DNA of 64,000 bases from G965216695 sp965216695 (GCA_965216695.1 OZ244212.1:992001-1056000), one strand, 5' to 3'. Counted from the stretch's first letter, positions 1 to 9,157 are shown. Program-made: numbers and translations. The notes: generated by a model not told the origin, from the letters alone.

Positions 1-1
1 A

Positions 2-451
2 GGCAGCGGCGCGGATCCCGGGTCTCCCAAGGCACGGATGGCGCGCACGATGCAGGCGTACGTGGACAACCTGCACAACGCACCGTGTCTCGTGCTCCCA
101 TGCCTCGTCCGTTACAGAGAACCCACGCCGAGCGAAGGCGCATCGATGTATCCGGCGGTGCAGAATCTGCTGCTTGCGGCACGCGCGCGCGGCTATGGCG
201 GCGTAATCACCGGCTTCCACGGCGCCGTGGAAAAAGAACTGAAGACGTTACTTGGCATTCCGGAAGAGGTCTTCATTGCCTGCACGGTTACGCTCGGCCG
301 ACCGCGGGGTAACCACGGTCCGGTCAGACGCAGGCCTTTGGAAGAACTCATCTACGGCGACCATTGGGGCGAGGCGCCCTCGTGGGCCCAGGACCCCCCG
401 GGTACGCGGTACACGAGCGCCGGACCCAAGCCCGGCACCCGCGTTCTCTAA
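2..451 (+). CDS. Nitroreductase family protein, C-terminal part (cut by window start)
   Basis: The reading frame is open from the window edge, so only the last ~150 residues are seen. The stretch with a conserved Tyr-Pro-Ala-Val-Gln-Asn-Leu followed by Leu-Ala-Ala-Arg and Gly-Tyr-Gly-Gly-Val-Ile-Thr is the usual helix and FMN-contacting region of the nitroreductase fold, and the protein ends with the family's Gly-Arg-Pro-Arg-Gly and Arg-Arg-Pro-Leu-Glu-Glu-Leu motifs. These enzymes use FMN and NAD(P)H to reduce nitro groups, quinones or enoyl-type substrates in the cytoplasm. The substrate cannot be told. The gene converges on the minus-strand hydrolase next to it. Confidence 0.85.
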   Translation, partial: GSGADPGSPKARMARTMQAYVDNLHNAPCLVLPCLVRYREPTPSEGASMYPAVQNLLLAARARGYGGVITGFHGAVEKELKTLLGIPEEVFIACTVTLGRPRGNHGPVRRRPLEELIYGDHWGEAPSWAQDPPGTRYTSAGPKPGTRVL

Positions 452-477
452 GCGGCGCGTGCCGGCTTACCGATCGC

Positions 478-1185
478 TCAACCCAGGTAGCGGTCCAGAT
501 AGTCCACAGACGCCGCAATCTCGAAACGCGGAACATCGGCGTGCTTACCTGGATTCGCATGAAGCGTCTTCTTCGCGGTACCGAGCGCGCCAAAAAGCTC
601 CAGACAGGCATCACGCGGGATCAGTTCGTCATCCCACTGCACCAGAAAGCGAACGGGGCACTGCACGTCCGGCGCCAAACGCGCCAGATCAGATCCGTTG
701 GGCCCGTACGTTCCCATCAGGCCGAGCACTGCAAGGCGAATCCGATCGTCGGTGGCCGCGACGGGCAAACCCATCATCGTACCCATCGAGAGTCCCCACC
801 AACCGGTGGGTCGTACCCCCTCGTGCTGCTCTACGAAGTCCAGCGCCGCTCGCCAGTCGTCCAGGATTGCCGGCGTACCGCCGCCCTGCGCCCACAGGCG
901 CTCGAATGCGCTCATGCCCTCGCCGCTCCGCGCCACCGCCCGATCACCGTGCCCCGGACCATCGATCGCCATCGACGCGATCCCGCGTTCGGCGAGCCGC
1001 TCTGCAATGTCTACGATGTATTCCGTCTTCTTATGCGTCGAGCCGCCATGACCCAGCAGCACGAGCCGTTCCACCGTACGCTGCGTGGGCCGCCAGTACA
1101 CCCCCGGCACCGTACGACCGTCCACCGTAAGCACAAACTCCCGAGCGGCGACGTCCTCTGTGAGCATCTCCTGGTCCCGCCACAT
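478..1185 (-). CDS. Alpha/beta hydrolase (dienelactone hydrolase-like)
   Basis: A 235-residue serine hydrolase. The nucleophile elbow Gly-Leu-Ser-Met-Gly puts the catalytic Ser near residue 133. An Asp pair near 185-186 and a His near 215 (Gly-Lys-His) complete a plausible triad, and Gly-His-Gly-Gly near 45-48 is the oxyanion-hole strand. The ATG at 1185 is chosen because a GGGAGA ribosome site lies just upstream; the longer open frame has no such site and overlaps the next gene. Cytoplasmic esterase or lactonase; substrate unknown. It lies downstream of the class V aminotransferase on the same strand, 38 bp away, so co-transcription is likely. Confidence 0.85.
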   Translation of the reverse strand: MWRDQEMLTEDVAAREFVLTVDGRTVPGVYWRPTQRTVERLVLLGHGGSTHKKTEYIVDIAERLAERGIASMAIDGPGHGDRAVARSGEGMSAFERLWAQGGGTPAILDDWRAALDFVEQHEGVRPTGWWGLSMGTMMGLPVAATDDRIRLAVLGLMGTYGPNGSDLARLAPDVQCPVRFLVQWDDELIPRDACLELFGALGTAKKTLHANPGKHADVPRFEIAASVDYLDRYLG

Positions 1186-1223
1186 AGTCGTTCTCCCGTT
1201 TCGTGGTCCCGTTAAACGTGGTT

Positions 1224-2375
1224 CTAGTGGTTCCCGGATCGCGCCTGGCCGGACACCTCCGCAAACGCGTCGCGCAGCAGATCCACCGTGCGCTCGACAT
1301 TCTGCAGCTTGTCCAGGCCAAACAGACCAAGCCGGAACGTGCAGAAATCCTCCGGTTCGTCGCAACGTAGCGGCACGCCGGCCGCAATCTGCAGACCCGC
1401 ACCACGAAACTTCGCACCGTTTTGAATCTCCGGATCGTCGGTATAACTCACGACCACGCCCGGCGCCTCGTACCCGGGCGCTGCAACGCTGGCGTACCCG
1501 TGCTCTTGCAGCAGGTTGCGAACCGCCGCGCCGAGACGGATCTGCGCGTCGCGTGCCCAGTCGAAACCGAGCGCGCCGGTTTCAAGCATCGCACCATGAA
1601 AGGTACGCAGCGCGTCGGTAGGCATCGTCGCGTGATAGGCGTGACCACCCGATTCGTATGCGCGCATGATGTTCAGCCACTGGCCCAGATCACACGCAAA
1701 GCTGGAACTGCGGGTGTTCTCCACGCGTTCCAGCGCGTGCTCGCCGAGCAGCACGAACGCCGCGCAGGGCGATGCGCTCCATCCCTTCTGCGGCGCGCTG
1801 ATCAGCACATCCACGCCCAGGTCGCGCATGTCGGCCCACAACGCACCAGACGCAATGCAGTCCAGCACGAACAGCGCGCCAACAGCACGCGCTGCACCCG
1901 CTACTTCACGAATGTAGTCGTCCGGCAAAAGAATGCCGGACGCGGTTTCGACGTGGGGGGCAAACACCACCGCTGGCCGGTCCCGCCGAATGGCCGCAAC
2001 GACCTCAGCAGGATCCGCGGGGGCAAACGGGGCATTGGCGGCTGTTCCCACCTGAGCCGCCTTGCAGACCGTTACTGCGTTCGATATGCGCCCCTGCTCC
2101 AGAATCTGTGACCACCGGAAGCTGAACCAGCCGTTACGAATCACGAGGCAGTGCGCGTCGTTGGCGAACTGACGCGCCACCGATTCCATGCCGTACGTGC
2201 CGCCACCGGGCACGATCACAAGTGCATCCGCCGCATACACATTTTTGAGAGTCGTAGAGATATCGTTGATAACGCTCTGAAAACTAACGGACATATGGTT
2301 AAGCGCACGATCCGTGAACACGACGGAAAACTCCAGCAACCCGTCTGGGTCCACATCACTTCTCAACGCTGGCAT
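1224..2375 (-). CDS. Class V PLP-dependent aminotransferase
   Basis: 383 residues, the normal size for the alanine-glyoxylate/serine-pyruvate aminotransferase group. The PLP lysine sits in Ser-Ala-Pro-Gln-Lys-Gly near residue 197, and the cofactor-ring Asp is in Leu-Asp-Cys near 172. The N-terminal Gly-Gly-Gly-Thr-Tyr-Gly-Met-Glu near 57-64 is the phosphate-binding turn. It should move amino groups between a small amino acid and a 2-oxo acid in the cytoplasm. Start ATG is preceded by GAGGAT. It lies between an SDR upstream and a hydrolase downstream on the same strand. Exact substrate is not readable. Confidence 0.88.
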   Translation of the reverse strand: MPALRSDVDPDGLLEFSVVFTDRALNHMSVSFQSVINDISTTLKNVYAADALVIVPGGGTYGMESVARQFANDAHCLVIRNGWFSFRWSQILEQGRISNAVTVCKAAQVGTAANAPFAPADPAEVVAAIRRDRPAVVFAPHVETASGILLPDDYIREVAGAARAVGALFVLDCIASGALWADMRDLGVDVLISAPQKGWSASPCAAFVLLGEHALERVENTRSSSFACDLGQWLNIMRAYESGGHAYHATMPTDALRTFHGAMLETGALGFDWARDAQIRLGAAVRNLLQEHGYASVAAPGYEAPGVVVSYTDDPEIQNGAKFRGAGLQIAAGVPLRCDEPEDFCTFRLGLFGLDKLQNVERTVDLLRDAFAEVSGQARSGNH

Positions 2376-2448
2376 GGGAAATCCTCACAATCGGTTGCTT
2401 CCGGGGACTCGCACGCTTCGTGCCCCGGCGTCAGTAACACCGGATCGA

Positions 2449-3270
2449 TCAAACGCCACCGGCGCAGGTCAGCACCTCGCCGGTTACGAAATCGGATTCG
2501 GGCAGGCAGAACAGGTATACCGCTCCCGCTGCATCTTCCGGCCGACCGCTGCGACCGAGCGCCGACGCCTGCCTGACCGCGTCAATCTGCTGGGTCGTCA
2601 AACCCACCCGGTGGTCGCGCCCGCCGACCCGAATTGTCGGTGGCGAGTTCTCGTAGCGCTGCGTAAGCCGCGATTCGATGTGCCCGAAGGCAACGCAGTT
2701 CACCGTAACGTTGTATCGACCCCACTCCTGCGCAAGGGTTTTCGTAATTCCCACCACCGCGGCCTTACCCGCCGAATACGCGATCTGCGTGGCCGCTCCG
2801 CGCGTACCTGACACCGACGACACGTTCACCACTTTCCGGCACCGGGCGCGTCCGTCGCGCGCAATCTCGGCCTTCGCCGTTTCCCGCAACCAGGGCGCAA
2901 GTGCCCGCAGAACGCGAAACGGCGCGGTGGCGTGCACGTCCAGCATCGCTTGCCACTGCTCGTCCGAATGCCGGTGCATCGCACCGTTCCAGATATAACC
3001 GGCATTGTTCACGACGATATCCACAGCCCCGAACGCGTCGAGCGCAGTGTCGATCAGACGTTGCGGACACTCTGGATCGGTTATGTCTCCCGCGCAGGTG
3101 ACCGCGCGGGCACCGATCTCCGATACACGCTCCGCAGCTGCATCGGCGACGTCAGCGTCCAGATCGTTGACGACTATCGCCGCGCCGGCTTGCGCCAAAC
3201 GTTCGGCCACGGCCAAGCCAACGCCGCGGCCGGCGCCGGTTACAAGCGCTACGCGATCACGCAGCGGCAC
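2449..3270 (-). CDS. Short-chain dehydrogenase/reductase (SDR)
   Basis: 273 residues with the classical SDR signature: Thr-Gly-Ala-Gly-Arg-Gly-Val-Gly at 11-18 for NAD(P) binding, Asn-Asn-Ala-Gly near 88-91, and catalytic Ser152, Tyr165 and Lys169. The start is GTG with a GGGAG ribosome site about five bases upstream. The sequence between strands 4 and 5 is somewhat expanded (Lys-Ala-Glu-Ile-Ala-Arg-Asp-Gly-Arg), as in multifunctional-type SDRs that oxidise 3-hydroxyacyl-CoA. The two acyl-CoA dehydrogenases immediately upstream support a beta-oxidation-like role, which is inference. Confidence 0.9.
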   Translation of the reverse strand: MPLRDRVALVTGAGRGVGLAVAERLAQAGAAIVVNDLDADVADAAAERVSEIGARAVTCAGDITDPECPQRLIDTALDAFGAVDIVVNNAGYIWNGAMHRHSDEQWQAMLDVHATAPFRVLRALAPWLRETAKAEIARDGRARCRKVVNVSSVSGTRGAATQIAYSAGKAAVVGITKTLAQEWGRYNVTVNCVAFGHIESRLTQRYENSPPTIRVGGRDHRVGLTTQQIDAVRQASALGRSGRPEDAAGAVYLFCLPESDFVTGEVLTCAGGV

Positions 3271-3313
3271 AATGGCTCCCGGTCATCCTGGCCGCGTGTT
3301 GCAGACAGCGCGA

Positions 3314-4528
3314 TCAGCTGCCCGTCGGAACTTCGCTGAACGGAATGCCCTTGTCGACCCGGGGTTCCTGCGGCAATCCCAATACGCGCTCAGCGATGAT
3401 GTTGGCCATGATCTCGTCCGTACCCCCGGCAATACGCAAACCGGGAATGGCCATATACGTGTCCTGAAACAGGGTGTCGTACAGGTCATGGTAGTCCGAC
3501 TGACGGACAATCCCCTCCTGCTCCAGCAGGTCCATCGCAAACGAGGCCATATCCTGGGATTTGCGAGCGCCCACGAGCTTACCGATCGAGTTCTCCGGGC
3601 CCGGAATCGCGCCGCGAGACAGCGCCGACAGCGTCCGGTACGACGTGTACTTCAGACCGGCCTCCTCCACGAACCAGTTCGCGAGTCGGGCTCGCACGTG
3701 CGAGTCCTCGATGGCCGGCTTGCCGTCGATCTGCACCCGCTCGGCCAGCGCTTTCACGCTGTCGAAGCGAACCCCGCCGCCGCCAGCGCCGATGCTGGCC
3801 CGTTCGTTCATCAATGTCGTAAGAGACACCTGCCAACCCTGGCCGACTTCGCCCAGACGCTGGCTGTCGGGCACGCGTACATCCGTGAAATACACTTCGT
3901 TAAAGTTCGACTCGCCCGAGATCTGCTTGATCGGCTTGATGTCGATGCCAGGGCTTTTCATATCGATATAGAAGTACGTCAACCCCTTGTGCTTGGGCAC
4001 GTTGGGATCCGTGCGAACCACCAGAATGCCCCAGTCCGAATAGTGCGCGCCGGACGTCCAGATCTTCTGGCCGTTGATGACCCATTCGTCGCCATCCTTC
4101 TCCGCCTTCGTGCGCAATGCGGCCAGGTCCGAACCCCCCGCCGGTTCGCTGAACAGCTGGCACCATATGTCTTCGCCGCTCGCGAGTCGGGGTACGAATC
4201 GTTTCTTGGCTTCGTCGTCGGCCCAGGTCATCAGCGTGGGCGCCGCCATGCCCTGGCCTATTCCGAAAACGCCGGTCTCCGGCGCGTCGATCTTCGCTTC
4301 TTCCTGGTTCAAGATAACCTGCTGGATGGCGTTCGCGTCGCGGCCCCCGTACTCCTTCGGCCAGCGGATACAGGCCCACCCCGCATCCGCTTTGCGCTTC
4401 TGCCACAACTTGGCCTGTTGCATCCGATCCAGGCCCTTCAGTTCGTCGGCCGACGGTACGTTGGCCGTCAACCACGCACGCGCCTCTTCGCGGAACGCGG
4501 CCTCTTCTTTCGTGTCTTCGAAATCCAT
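3314..4528 (-). CDS. Acyl-CoA dehydrogenase, first of an adjacent pair
   Basis: 404 residues from the ATG at 4528, which has a strong GGGAGG site; an upstream in-frame Met lies inside the neighbouring gene and is rejected. Family marks: Phe-Ser-Glu-Pro-Ala-Gly-Gly-Ser-Asp in the FAD-binding middle domain, Trp-Val-Ile-Asn-Gly-Gln-Lys, and a C-terminal Gly-Gly-Thr-Asp-Glu-Ile. It dehydrogenates an acyl-CoA at C2-C3 and passes electrons to ETF. It follows a second acyl-CoA dehydrogenase gene by 11 bp. Such neighbouring pairs often form mixed complexes (the FadE/ChsE type of actinobacterial steroid catabolism), so a heteromer is a reasonable inference. Confidence 0.93.
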   Translation of the reverse strand: MDFEDTKEEAAFREEARAWLTANVPSADELKGLDRMQQAKLWQKRKADAGWACIRWPKEYGGRDANAIQQVILNQEEAKIDAPETGVFGIGQGMAAPTLMTWADDEAKKRFVPRLASGEDIWCQLFSEPAGGSDLAALRTKAEKDGDEWVINGQKIWTSGAHYSDWGILVVRTDPNVPKHKGLTYFYIDMKSPGIDIKPIKQISGESNFNEVYFTDVRVPDSQRLGEVGQGWQVSLTTLMNERASIGAGGGGVRFDSVKALAERVQIDGKPAIEDSHVRARLANWFVEEAGLKYTSYRTLSALSRGAIPGPENSIGKLVGARKSQDMASFAMDLLEQEGIVRQSDYHDLYDTLFQDTYMAIPGLRIAGGTDEIMANIIAERVLGLPQEPRVDKGIPFSEVPTGS

Positions 4529-4539
4529 GCTGCCTCCCG

Positions 4540-5658
4540 CTATGCCGCTGCGTTGCTGCGCTGTGCAGCTTCGATGAGTTTCTGCTGCCAGACCCCTTCG
4601 CTGCCGATCACGAGCGACAGTGCTTTGGACCGGCGGTAGTAGAACTGGCAGTCGAATTCCCACGTGTAGCCCATGCCACCGTGGGTCTGAATGTTTTCCT
4701 TCGACGCGTAGTAGTACGCCTGCGTACTGCCAACCCGGGCGGTGGCCGCCGCAAGCGGCAGCTCGGCTGCACCGGTATTGAGCGCCCAGGCGCCGTAGTA
4801 CGCGTTGGACCGCGCGAGCGTGTTTTTTACATACATTTCCGCCAGCTTGTGCTTGATGGCCTGGTACGACGCAATCGGCCGGCCGAACGCGTACCGGCCG
4901 AGCGCATATTCCTTCGCCATTTCAAGACAGGTCTCCGCACCGCCGAGCTGCTCCCACGCATACAGTACCGCCGCCCGGTCGAGAAGTTGTTGCAGCGTTG
5001 CCCAACCCTGACCCTCGCCGCCGAGCACCTCTGCCGGCGCGTTCGAAAACGCAACGTCTGCATGATTACGCGTCGGATCCACCGTAATGAGGTCCGTGCG
5101 TTCGACGCCAGTCGCGCCGCCTTCAACAACGTAGAGGGTTGGCGCACCGCCCGAATTGGCCGCGAGCACGACGATCAGATCGGCGATCGATCCGTCCATT
5201 ACCGCGACCTTGGTACCGGTGAGGCTGCCATCAACAACCTTCGAACTGAGCGACCCGGGATCGACCTGGCCGCCCCCTTCCGAGTACGCCACAGTGCCAA
5301 TGGCCTCGCCGGCAGCCAGCTTCGGCAGCCAGGTTTCTTTCTGCTCGCGTGAACCGGCCAGCAGCAGGGCCTCAGTGGCGAGGTACACCGACGACGAAAA
5401 CGGCACCGGGGCCGCCGCCCGCCCGAGCTCTTCGGCGATGACCACCAGTTCCAGGTACGACAGACCCAGACCGCCGAACTCCTCGGGAATGACGGTGGCC
5501 ATCCAGCCCATCTCTGCAATCTTTTGCCAGAGGTCCGCCGCATAGGTTTGGCCATCCTCCAGCACCCGGCGCACGACGGCCGGCGGACAGTTGTCGCCCA
5601 GAAAGCCGCGCGCCTGTTCGCGCAACAGCTCCTGTTCTTCGGAGAATTCGAAGTTCAT
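4540..5658 (-). CDS. Acyl-CoA dehydrogenase, second of an adjacent pair
   Basis: 372 residues, starting Met-Asn-Phe-Glu-Phe-Ser-Glu-Glu-Gln, the usual N-terminus of the family. The N-terminal helical domain is clear (Gly-Phe-Leu-Gly-Asp-Asn-Cys). The middle motif is weaker than in its partner (Ala-Tyr-Ser-Glu-Gly-Gly-Gly rather than Ser-Glu-Pro-x-x-Gly-Ser-Asp). The C-terminal part has Gln-Thr-His-Gly-Gly-Met-Gly-Tyr-Thr. The weak FAD motif beside a canonical partner fits a heteromeric enzyme in which each subunit gives part of the site. First gene of the 5658-to-478 minus-strand run. Confidence 0.92.
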   Translation of the reverse strand: MNFEFSEEQELLREQARGFLGDNCPPAVVRRVLEDGQTYAADLWQKIAEMGWMATVIPEEFGGLGLSYLELVVIAEELGRAAAPVPFSSSVYLATEALLLAGSREQKETWLPKLAAGEAIGTVAYSEGGGQVDPGSLSSKVVDGSLTGTKVAVMDGSIADLIVVLAANSGGAPTLYVVEGGATGVERTDLITVDPTRNHADVAFSNAPAEVLGGEGQGWATLQQLLDRAAVLYAWEQLGGAETCLEMAKEYALGRYAFGRPIASYQAIKHKLAEMYVKNTLARSNAYYGAWALNTGAAELPLAAATARVGSTQAYYYASKENIQTHGGMGYTWEFDCQFYYRRSKALSLVIGSEGVWQQKLIEAAQRSNAAA

Positions 5659-5833
5659 TTATCCCCCAGGTGTTGTTTTTTTGCTCTTTCTCGCTCTATT
5701 GCCCCGCCATACCACATTCCTCAAGTTCCCCGACCATACGGTTGAGCTTCGGGAACGTTCGGCGGATCACCGGAGTATAGCGACCCGTGGTATGCGCGCC
5801 TACACCACGCTCCAGCAGCCGCGCCCGCGACTG

Positions 5834-6154
5834 TTAATCGGACCGGCTGGTATCCCCCGCTCCTCCCACATCGACATCCGCGTCGCCATCGGCCTCGATT
5901 AACCGTCGTAACATCGGTTCGAGTCCGTTGCGTTTGATCTCGTAGAGGACCGCAAGGCGTTCGCCCAACTTTCCGCGGGGCAACCCCTCGTTGCGGAACC
6001 AAACGACATACGGTTCGGGAAGATCGATCAGACGTGTCCCCTTGAAACGTCCGAACGGCATCACCTGGTTGACAAGGGCTACCAGCTCGTCGCGATCACC
6101 AACCTCGGTAAGGACTCCAGGCGGTACGTCGTCTGGGCGTTCATGCTGAGACAT
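5834..6154 (-). CDS. DUF3820 family protein
   Basis: 106 residues from the ATG at 6154. The core Met-Pro-Phe-Gly-Arg-Phe-Lys-Gly, then Leu-Ile-Asp-Leu-Pro-Glu-Pro-Tyr-Val-Val-Trp-Phe, then Gly-Leu-Pro-Arg-Gly-Lys-Leu-Gly is the hallmark of DUF3820 (a putative quorum-sensing-regulated or nuclease-associated small family; function not established). The C-terminal tail is acidic and low in complexity. The longer open frame from 6211 adds 19 residues but has no better ribosome site. It is divergent from the MFS gene that follows. Confidence 0.8.
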   Translation of the reverse strand: MSQHERPDDVPPGVLTEVGDRDELVALVNQVMPFGRFKGTRLIDLPEPYVVWFRNEGLPRGKLGERLAVLYEIKRNGLEPMLRRLIEADGDADVDVGGAGDTSRSD

Positions 6155-6227
6155 TCGCGGAGCATAGCCGAACCGGAACCAGTGGTGGACGCGTTGCGCA
6201 ACCGAGCGCATTCATTACCATTAGCCG

Positions 6228-7445
6228 GTGACGAATACCCACCCTGCCGCCGACCGACGCACGCTACTCGCATCCCTTGTGATCGTGGGCATGGGATTCT
6301 CCGTACTGTTTCCGCTACTCGCGCCGCTGGGACGCGAGATGGGCCTGTCGGAACTGCAGATCACGGCGATTATTGCCGCATCATCGCTCACCGTCTTTCT
6401 GTCGACGCCGCGCTGGGGACGGGTCAGTGACCGCTGGGGGCGCAAACGCGTGATGCTGATCGGTCTATTCGGTTTTGCGGCCGGAACGGTGTTGTTCAAC
6501 TCGCTGTTGTATGCAGGCCTTTCCGGGCTGCTCTCCGGTACCTTGCTGTTCGCTGCGCTGGTAATCGGGCGCATCATCCACGCGGCAATGATGTCGGCAA
6601 CAATGCCCGCATCCAACGCCTACATGGCGGACATCACCGATCGCGCGAATCGCACCAAGGGCATGGGTGCCGCCGGAGCCGCCAACAATACGGGCGCCAT
6701 TCTCGGCCCGGCAGTGAGCGGACTGGCCGTCGTCTCGCTGTTGACGCCGCTGTGGATCATGGCCGCACTCGCGTTGCTCAACGGTTTGTTCGTGTGGCGC
6801 TTTCTACCCGAATCCAATCGATCGCTCGCGGGCGCCACACCGCCCCCTGCAACACGGCTCAAGTATTCGGATCCTCGCATTCTGCCGTTCGTGATTGTGG
6901 GCGTGCTGATGTTCACCGGATTCGCGCTTGTGCAGCAGACGATGGGCTTCCGGTTTCAGGACGCGCTGAACCTGGATGCCGCTCAGACGGCGCGGACGTT
7001 CGGCCTGGCCATGATGCTGTCCGCCGGGTGTTCCCTGTTTGCGCAGGGCGTGATCGTACAGCGCATCAACGTGGCCCCGTTTTCGCTTCTGAAGATGGCG
7101 ATTCCGCTGCTGATCATCGCGTTTACGTTGATGGCGGTGACCAACAGCCGCGAGTCGCTGACCGGTGCAATGATGATTCAGGGCCTGGGTATGGGGCTTG
7201 CGGGTCCCGGTTTCATGGCAGGCGCATCGCTCGCGGTATCGCCGGAGGAACAAGGCGCCGTCGCCGGAGTCGCAGGATCCTGCGGCCCGCTCGGATTCAC
7301 GATCGGTCCGCTCACCGGGGGCGTGCTTTACCAGCACTCGCCCACACTTCCGTATGCCACAGCAGCCGCCGTATACGTCGTGTTGCTGTTGTTCATGTCG
7401 CTGCTTGGCCGCCGGGTACAGCCTCACGAAGGCGCACCGGACTGA
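6228..7445 (+). CDS. MFS transporter (TetA/multidrug exporter type)
   Basis: 405 residues with about 12 hydrophobic segments. The MFS motif A is seen in the loop after helix 2: Gly-Arg-Val-Ser-Asp-Arg-Trp-Gly-Arg-Lys-Arg, and helix 5 carries a Gly-Pro motif (Gly-Ala-Ile-Leu-Gly-Pro-Ala), typical of drug/H+ antiporters of the TetA group. It should export a small hydrophobic compound across the inner membrane. The start is a GTG with no strong ribosome site, so the first few residues are uncertain. Only about 70 bp separate it from the divergent DUF3820 gene. Confidence 0.87.
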   Translation: MTNTHPAADRRTLLASLVIVGMGFSVLFPLLAPLGREMGLSELQITAIIAASSLTVFLSTPRWGRVSDRWGRKRVMLIGLFGFAAGTVLFNSLLYAGLSGLLSGTLLFAALVIGRIIHAAMMSATMPASNAYMADITDRANRTKGMGAAGAANNTGAILGPAVSGLAVVSLLTPLWIMAALALLNGLFVWRFLPESNRSLAGATPPPATRLKYSDPRILPFVIVGVLMFTGFALVQQTMGFRFQDALNLDAAQTARTFGLAMMLSAGCSLFAQGVIVQRINVAPFSLLKMAIPLLIIAFTLMAVTNSRESLTGAMMIQGLGMGLAGPGFMAGASLAVSPEEQGAVAGVAGSCGPLGFTIGPLTGGVLYQHSPTLPYATAAAVYVVLLLFMSLLGRRVQPHEGAPD

Positions 7446-7455
7446 CGCGACGTCT

Positions 7456-8232
7456 TCAGCCGCGGCGGTCGATGATGGTGTGCTCTTTCACATACCAGAT
7501 TGTGGAGCGCGTCATGTCGATAAAGTTGTGTTCGTCTTCAATGAACGTCGCATTGGCGCGTTGCGCTTCCGGGGTGCGGATCTCGCGGCCGCGATCGACC
7601 CACGCTTCCGCGTGACCCAGGTAGGATGGAACCTGGGTGCCACGGGCGCTCCGTAACGCATCATCCAGAGCCGAATTCGCCCGGTGCACCTGCCGGTAGC
7701 ACAGCATGCCGATGGCCGCGGCGTGCGACCGCACGATGGGTCCGTGCTGCGTCAGCCAGTAGTGGCGCGCGGCCTCTTCAGACAACGTCTCTTTGTGTCG
7801 CAGCGGGAAGAACACCCGGATGACATTGGATTTGGGCCGGGCAATCACGTTCTCCGGGGTCGGGTTCACCTGAGGATACTCGTAGGCGAACCAAAGCGGC
7901 GAGTTGGGCAGGTCAATGAAGCGGGCTTCGTCTTCGAGTAAGCGGGCTCCCGCCGACTCCGCTGCAGGCGTCGCCAAGGTAGCTTCCAGCTCCGACTCCG
8001 TAGACCACCAGAGCTCCGCTACGCCGTCGTAGTGCGGTTCCATGTTACCGCGGGCTGCCTGCGCCGCTTCGTTAGCGGGGTCCTCCATCGTGTGCGACTG
8101 CACGTATCTAAGAATGTTCAGGTCTGACGCAAACCCGGCCACCAACGGCCCGTGCCGATTCAGCCAGTAGTCCTGAAACTCCTGCAACGACAGCCCTGGC
8201 TTGCGCCGCAACGCGAAAACGAGACGGATCAT
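7456..8232 (-). CDS. EthD-domain protein with two EthD repeats
   Basis: 258 residues made of two ferredoxin-like EthD modules, each beginning with the same pattern: Arg-Leu-Val-Phe-Ala-Leu-Arg-Arg near 3 and Arg-Val-Phe-Phe-Pro-Leu-Arg near 140, followed by Trp-Leu-Asn-Arg-His-Gly-Pro and Trp-Leu-Thr-Gln-His-Gly-Pro. EthD-type dimeric alpha/beta barrels are small cytoplasmic proteins of poorly known chemistry found in catabolic clusters. It sits 31 bp from the TauD-type dioxygenase, on the same strand and downstream, so the two are likely one transcript. It is one of four EthD genes in the window. Confidence 0.85.
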   Translation of the reverse strand: MIRLVFALRRKPGLSLQEFQDYWLNRHGPLVAGFASDLNILRYVQSHTMEDPANEAAQAARGNMEPHYDGVAELWWSTESELEATLATPAAESAGARLLEDEARFIDLPNSPLWFAYEYPQVNPTPENVIARPKSNVIRVFFPLRHKETLSEEAARHYWLTQHGPIVRSHAAAIGMLCYRQVHRANSALDDALRSARGTQVPSYLGHAEAWVDRGREIRTPEAQRANATFIEDEHNFIDMTRSTIWYVKEHTIIDRRG

Positions 8233-8263
8233 GAGTCCCCCTGAAATCTGTGGTTAGCTACCC

Positions 8264-9157
8264 TTAAAGATCACCGGGCGGCGCAAACTCGTGCTGTGCG
8301 TCACCCGCAATCCGAGCGTGATACATGACGCGGGGTTCGGACATGTCCCATGGGCAGGCGCGGTGCATCAGACACCGGTTGTCCCAGACCACCGCGTCCC
8401 CAGCCCGCCATTTATGGTGGTACACCCGCGGTGCCTGACAGGCAAAGTCAACCAGCTCGTCGAGCAACCGCTCGGACTCACCGTCCGCAAGCCCGGGAAT
8501 CGCATATGCATGACGCCCGATGAGCAATGACTTCCGACCTGTTTCCGGGTGCGATTTCACGAGCGGACGCAACGGCGGGGATTGATTATCGAAACCGTAG
8601 CCTACGTAGGAGCCACCCTCCTGCGGTTTGTGACCCTGACGCGCCTGGCTGTAGTACAACGAATGATGGGCCGACATCGACTCGATTCGCTCGCGCGTCG
8701 GCGCATCCAACACATCGTACGCTGCACGCATATCCGCCCACCCGGTTTCACCGGCCGAGGACGGTACGACGTGTGCCGTGAACACCGCACCTTTCGCCTG
8801 CACCGGCATGTAGGTGCTGTCATGATGCCAGCCCATGTTGCCCTTCAGTATCTGCACGACCGGGTCGTCGGATCGTTCCGCTCGAACGGAGCCGTCGGCA
8901 CGGACGTTGCTGATCGGCACCAGATCGAACTCGAGGTCGCCAAACCGTTTCGCGAACGCGACTTGTTCGTTGTTGGTGAGGTGCTGGTCCGGAAAAACCA
9001 GTAGTGCGTATTCGAGCCAGAGCTCATACAGCGCGTCGAAGCCGCCGGCATCCAGCTCCGTGAGCCGCAGTCCGGTCACGCGGGCTCCGAAGGTGGCGTC
9101 GAGGGGGTCTACACGCCACGAAGACGGCAGACGTTCGGTGCGTTCAGTTTCGGACAT
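8264..9157 (-). CDS. TauD/TfdA family Fe(II)/2-oxoglutarate dioxygenase
   Basis: 297 residues from the ATG at 9157, which has a GGGAGGA ribosome site; eight residues upstream in the open frame are dropped. The iron-binding motif His-x-Asp is at about 111-113 (Trp-His-His-Asp-Ser-Thr-Tyr), and the distal His and the 2-oxoglutarate Arg are in Leu-Met-His-Arg-Ala and Glu-Pro-Arg-Val-Met-Tyr-His. The Trp-Asp-Asn-Arg motif is typical. The enzyme hydroxylates a substrate (taurine, aryloxyalkanoate or similar) with release of CO2 and succinate. Substrate not known; co-transcribed with an EthD protein. Confidence 0.9.
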   Translation of the reverse strand: MSETERTERLPSSWRVDPLDATFGARVTGLRLTELDAGGFDALYELWLEYALLVFPDQHLTNNEQVAFAKRFGDLEFDLVPISNVRADGSVRAERSDDPVVQILKGNMGWHHDSTYMPVQAKGAVFTAHVVPSSAGETGWADMRAAYDVLDAPTRERIESMSAHHSLYYSQARQGHKPQEGGSYVGYGFDNQSPPLRPLVKSHPETGRKSLLIGRHAYAIPGLADGESERLLDELVDFACQAPRVYHHKWRAGDAVVWDNRCLMHRACPWDMSEPRVMYHARIAGDAQHEFAPPGDL

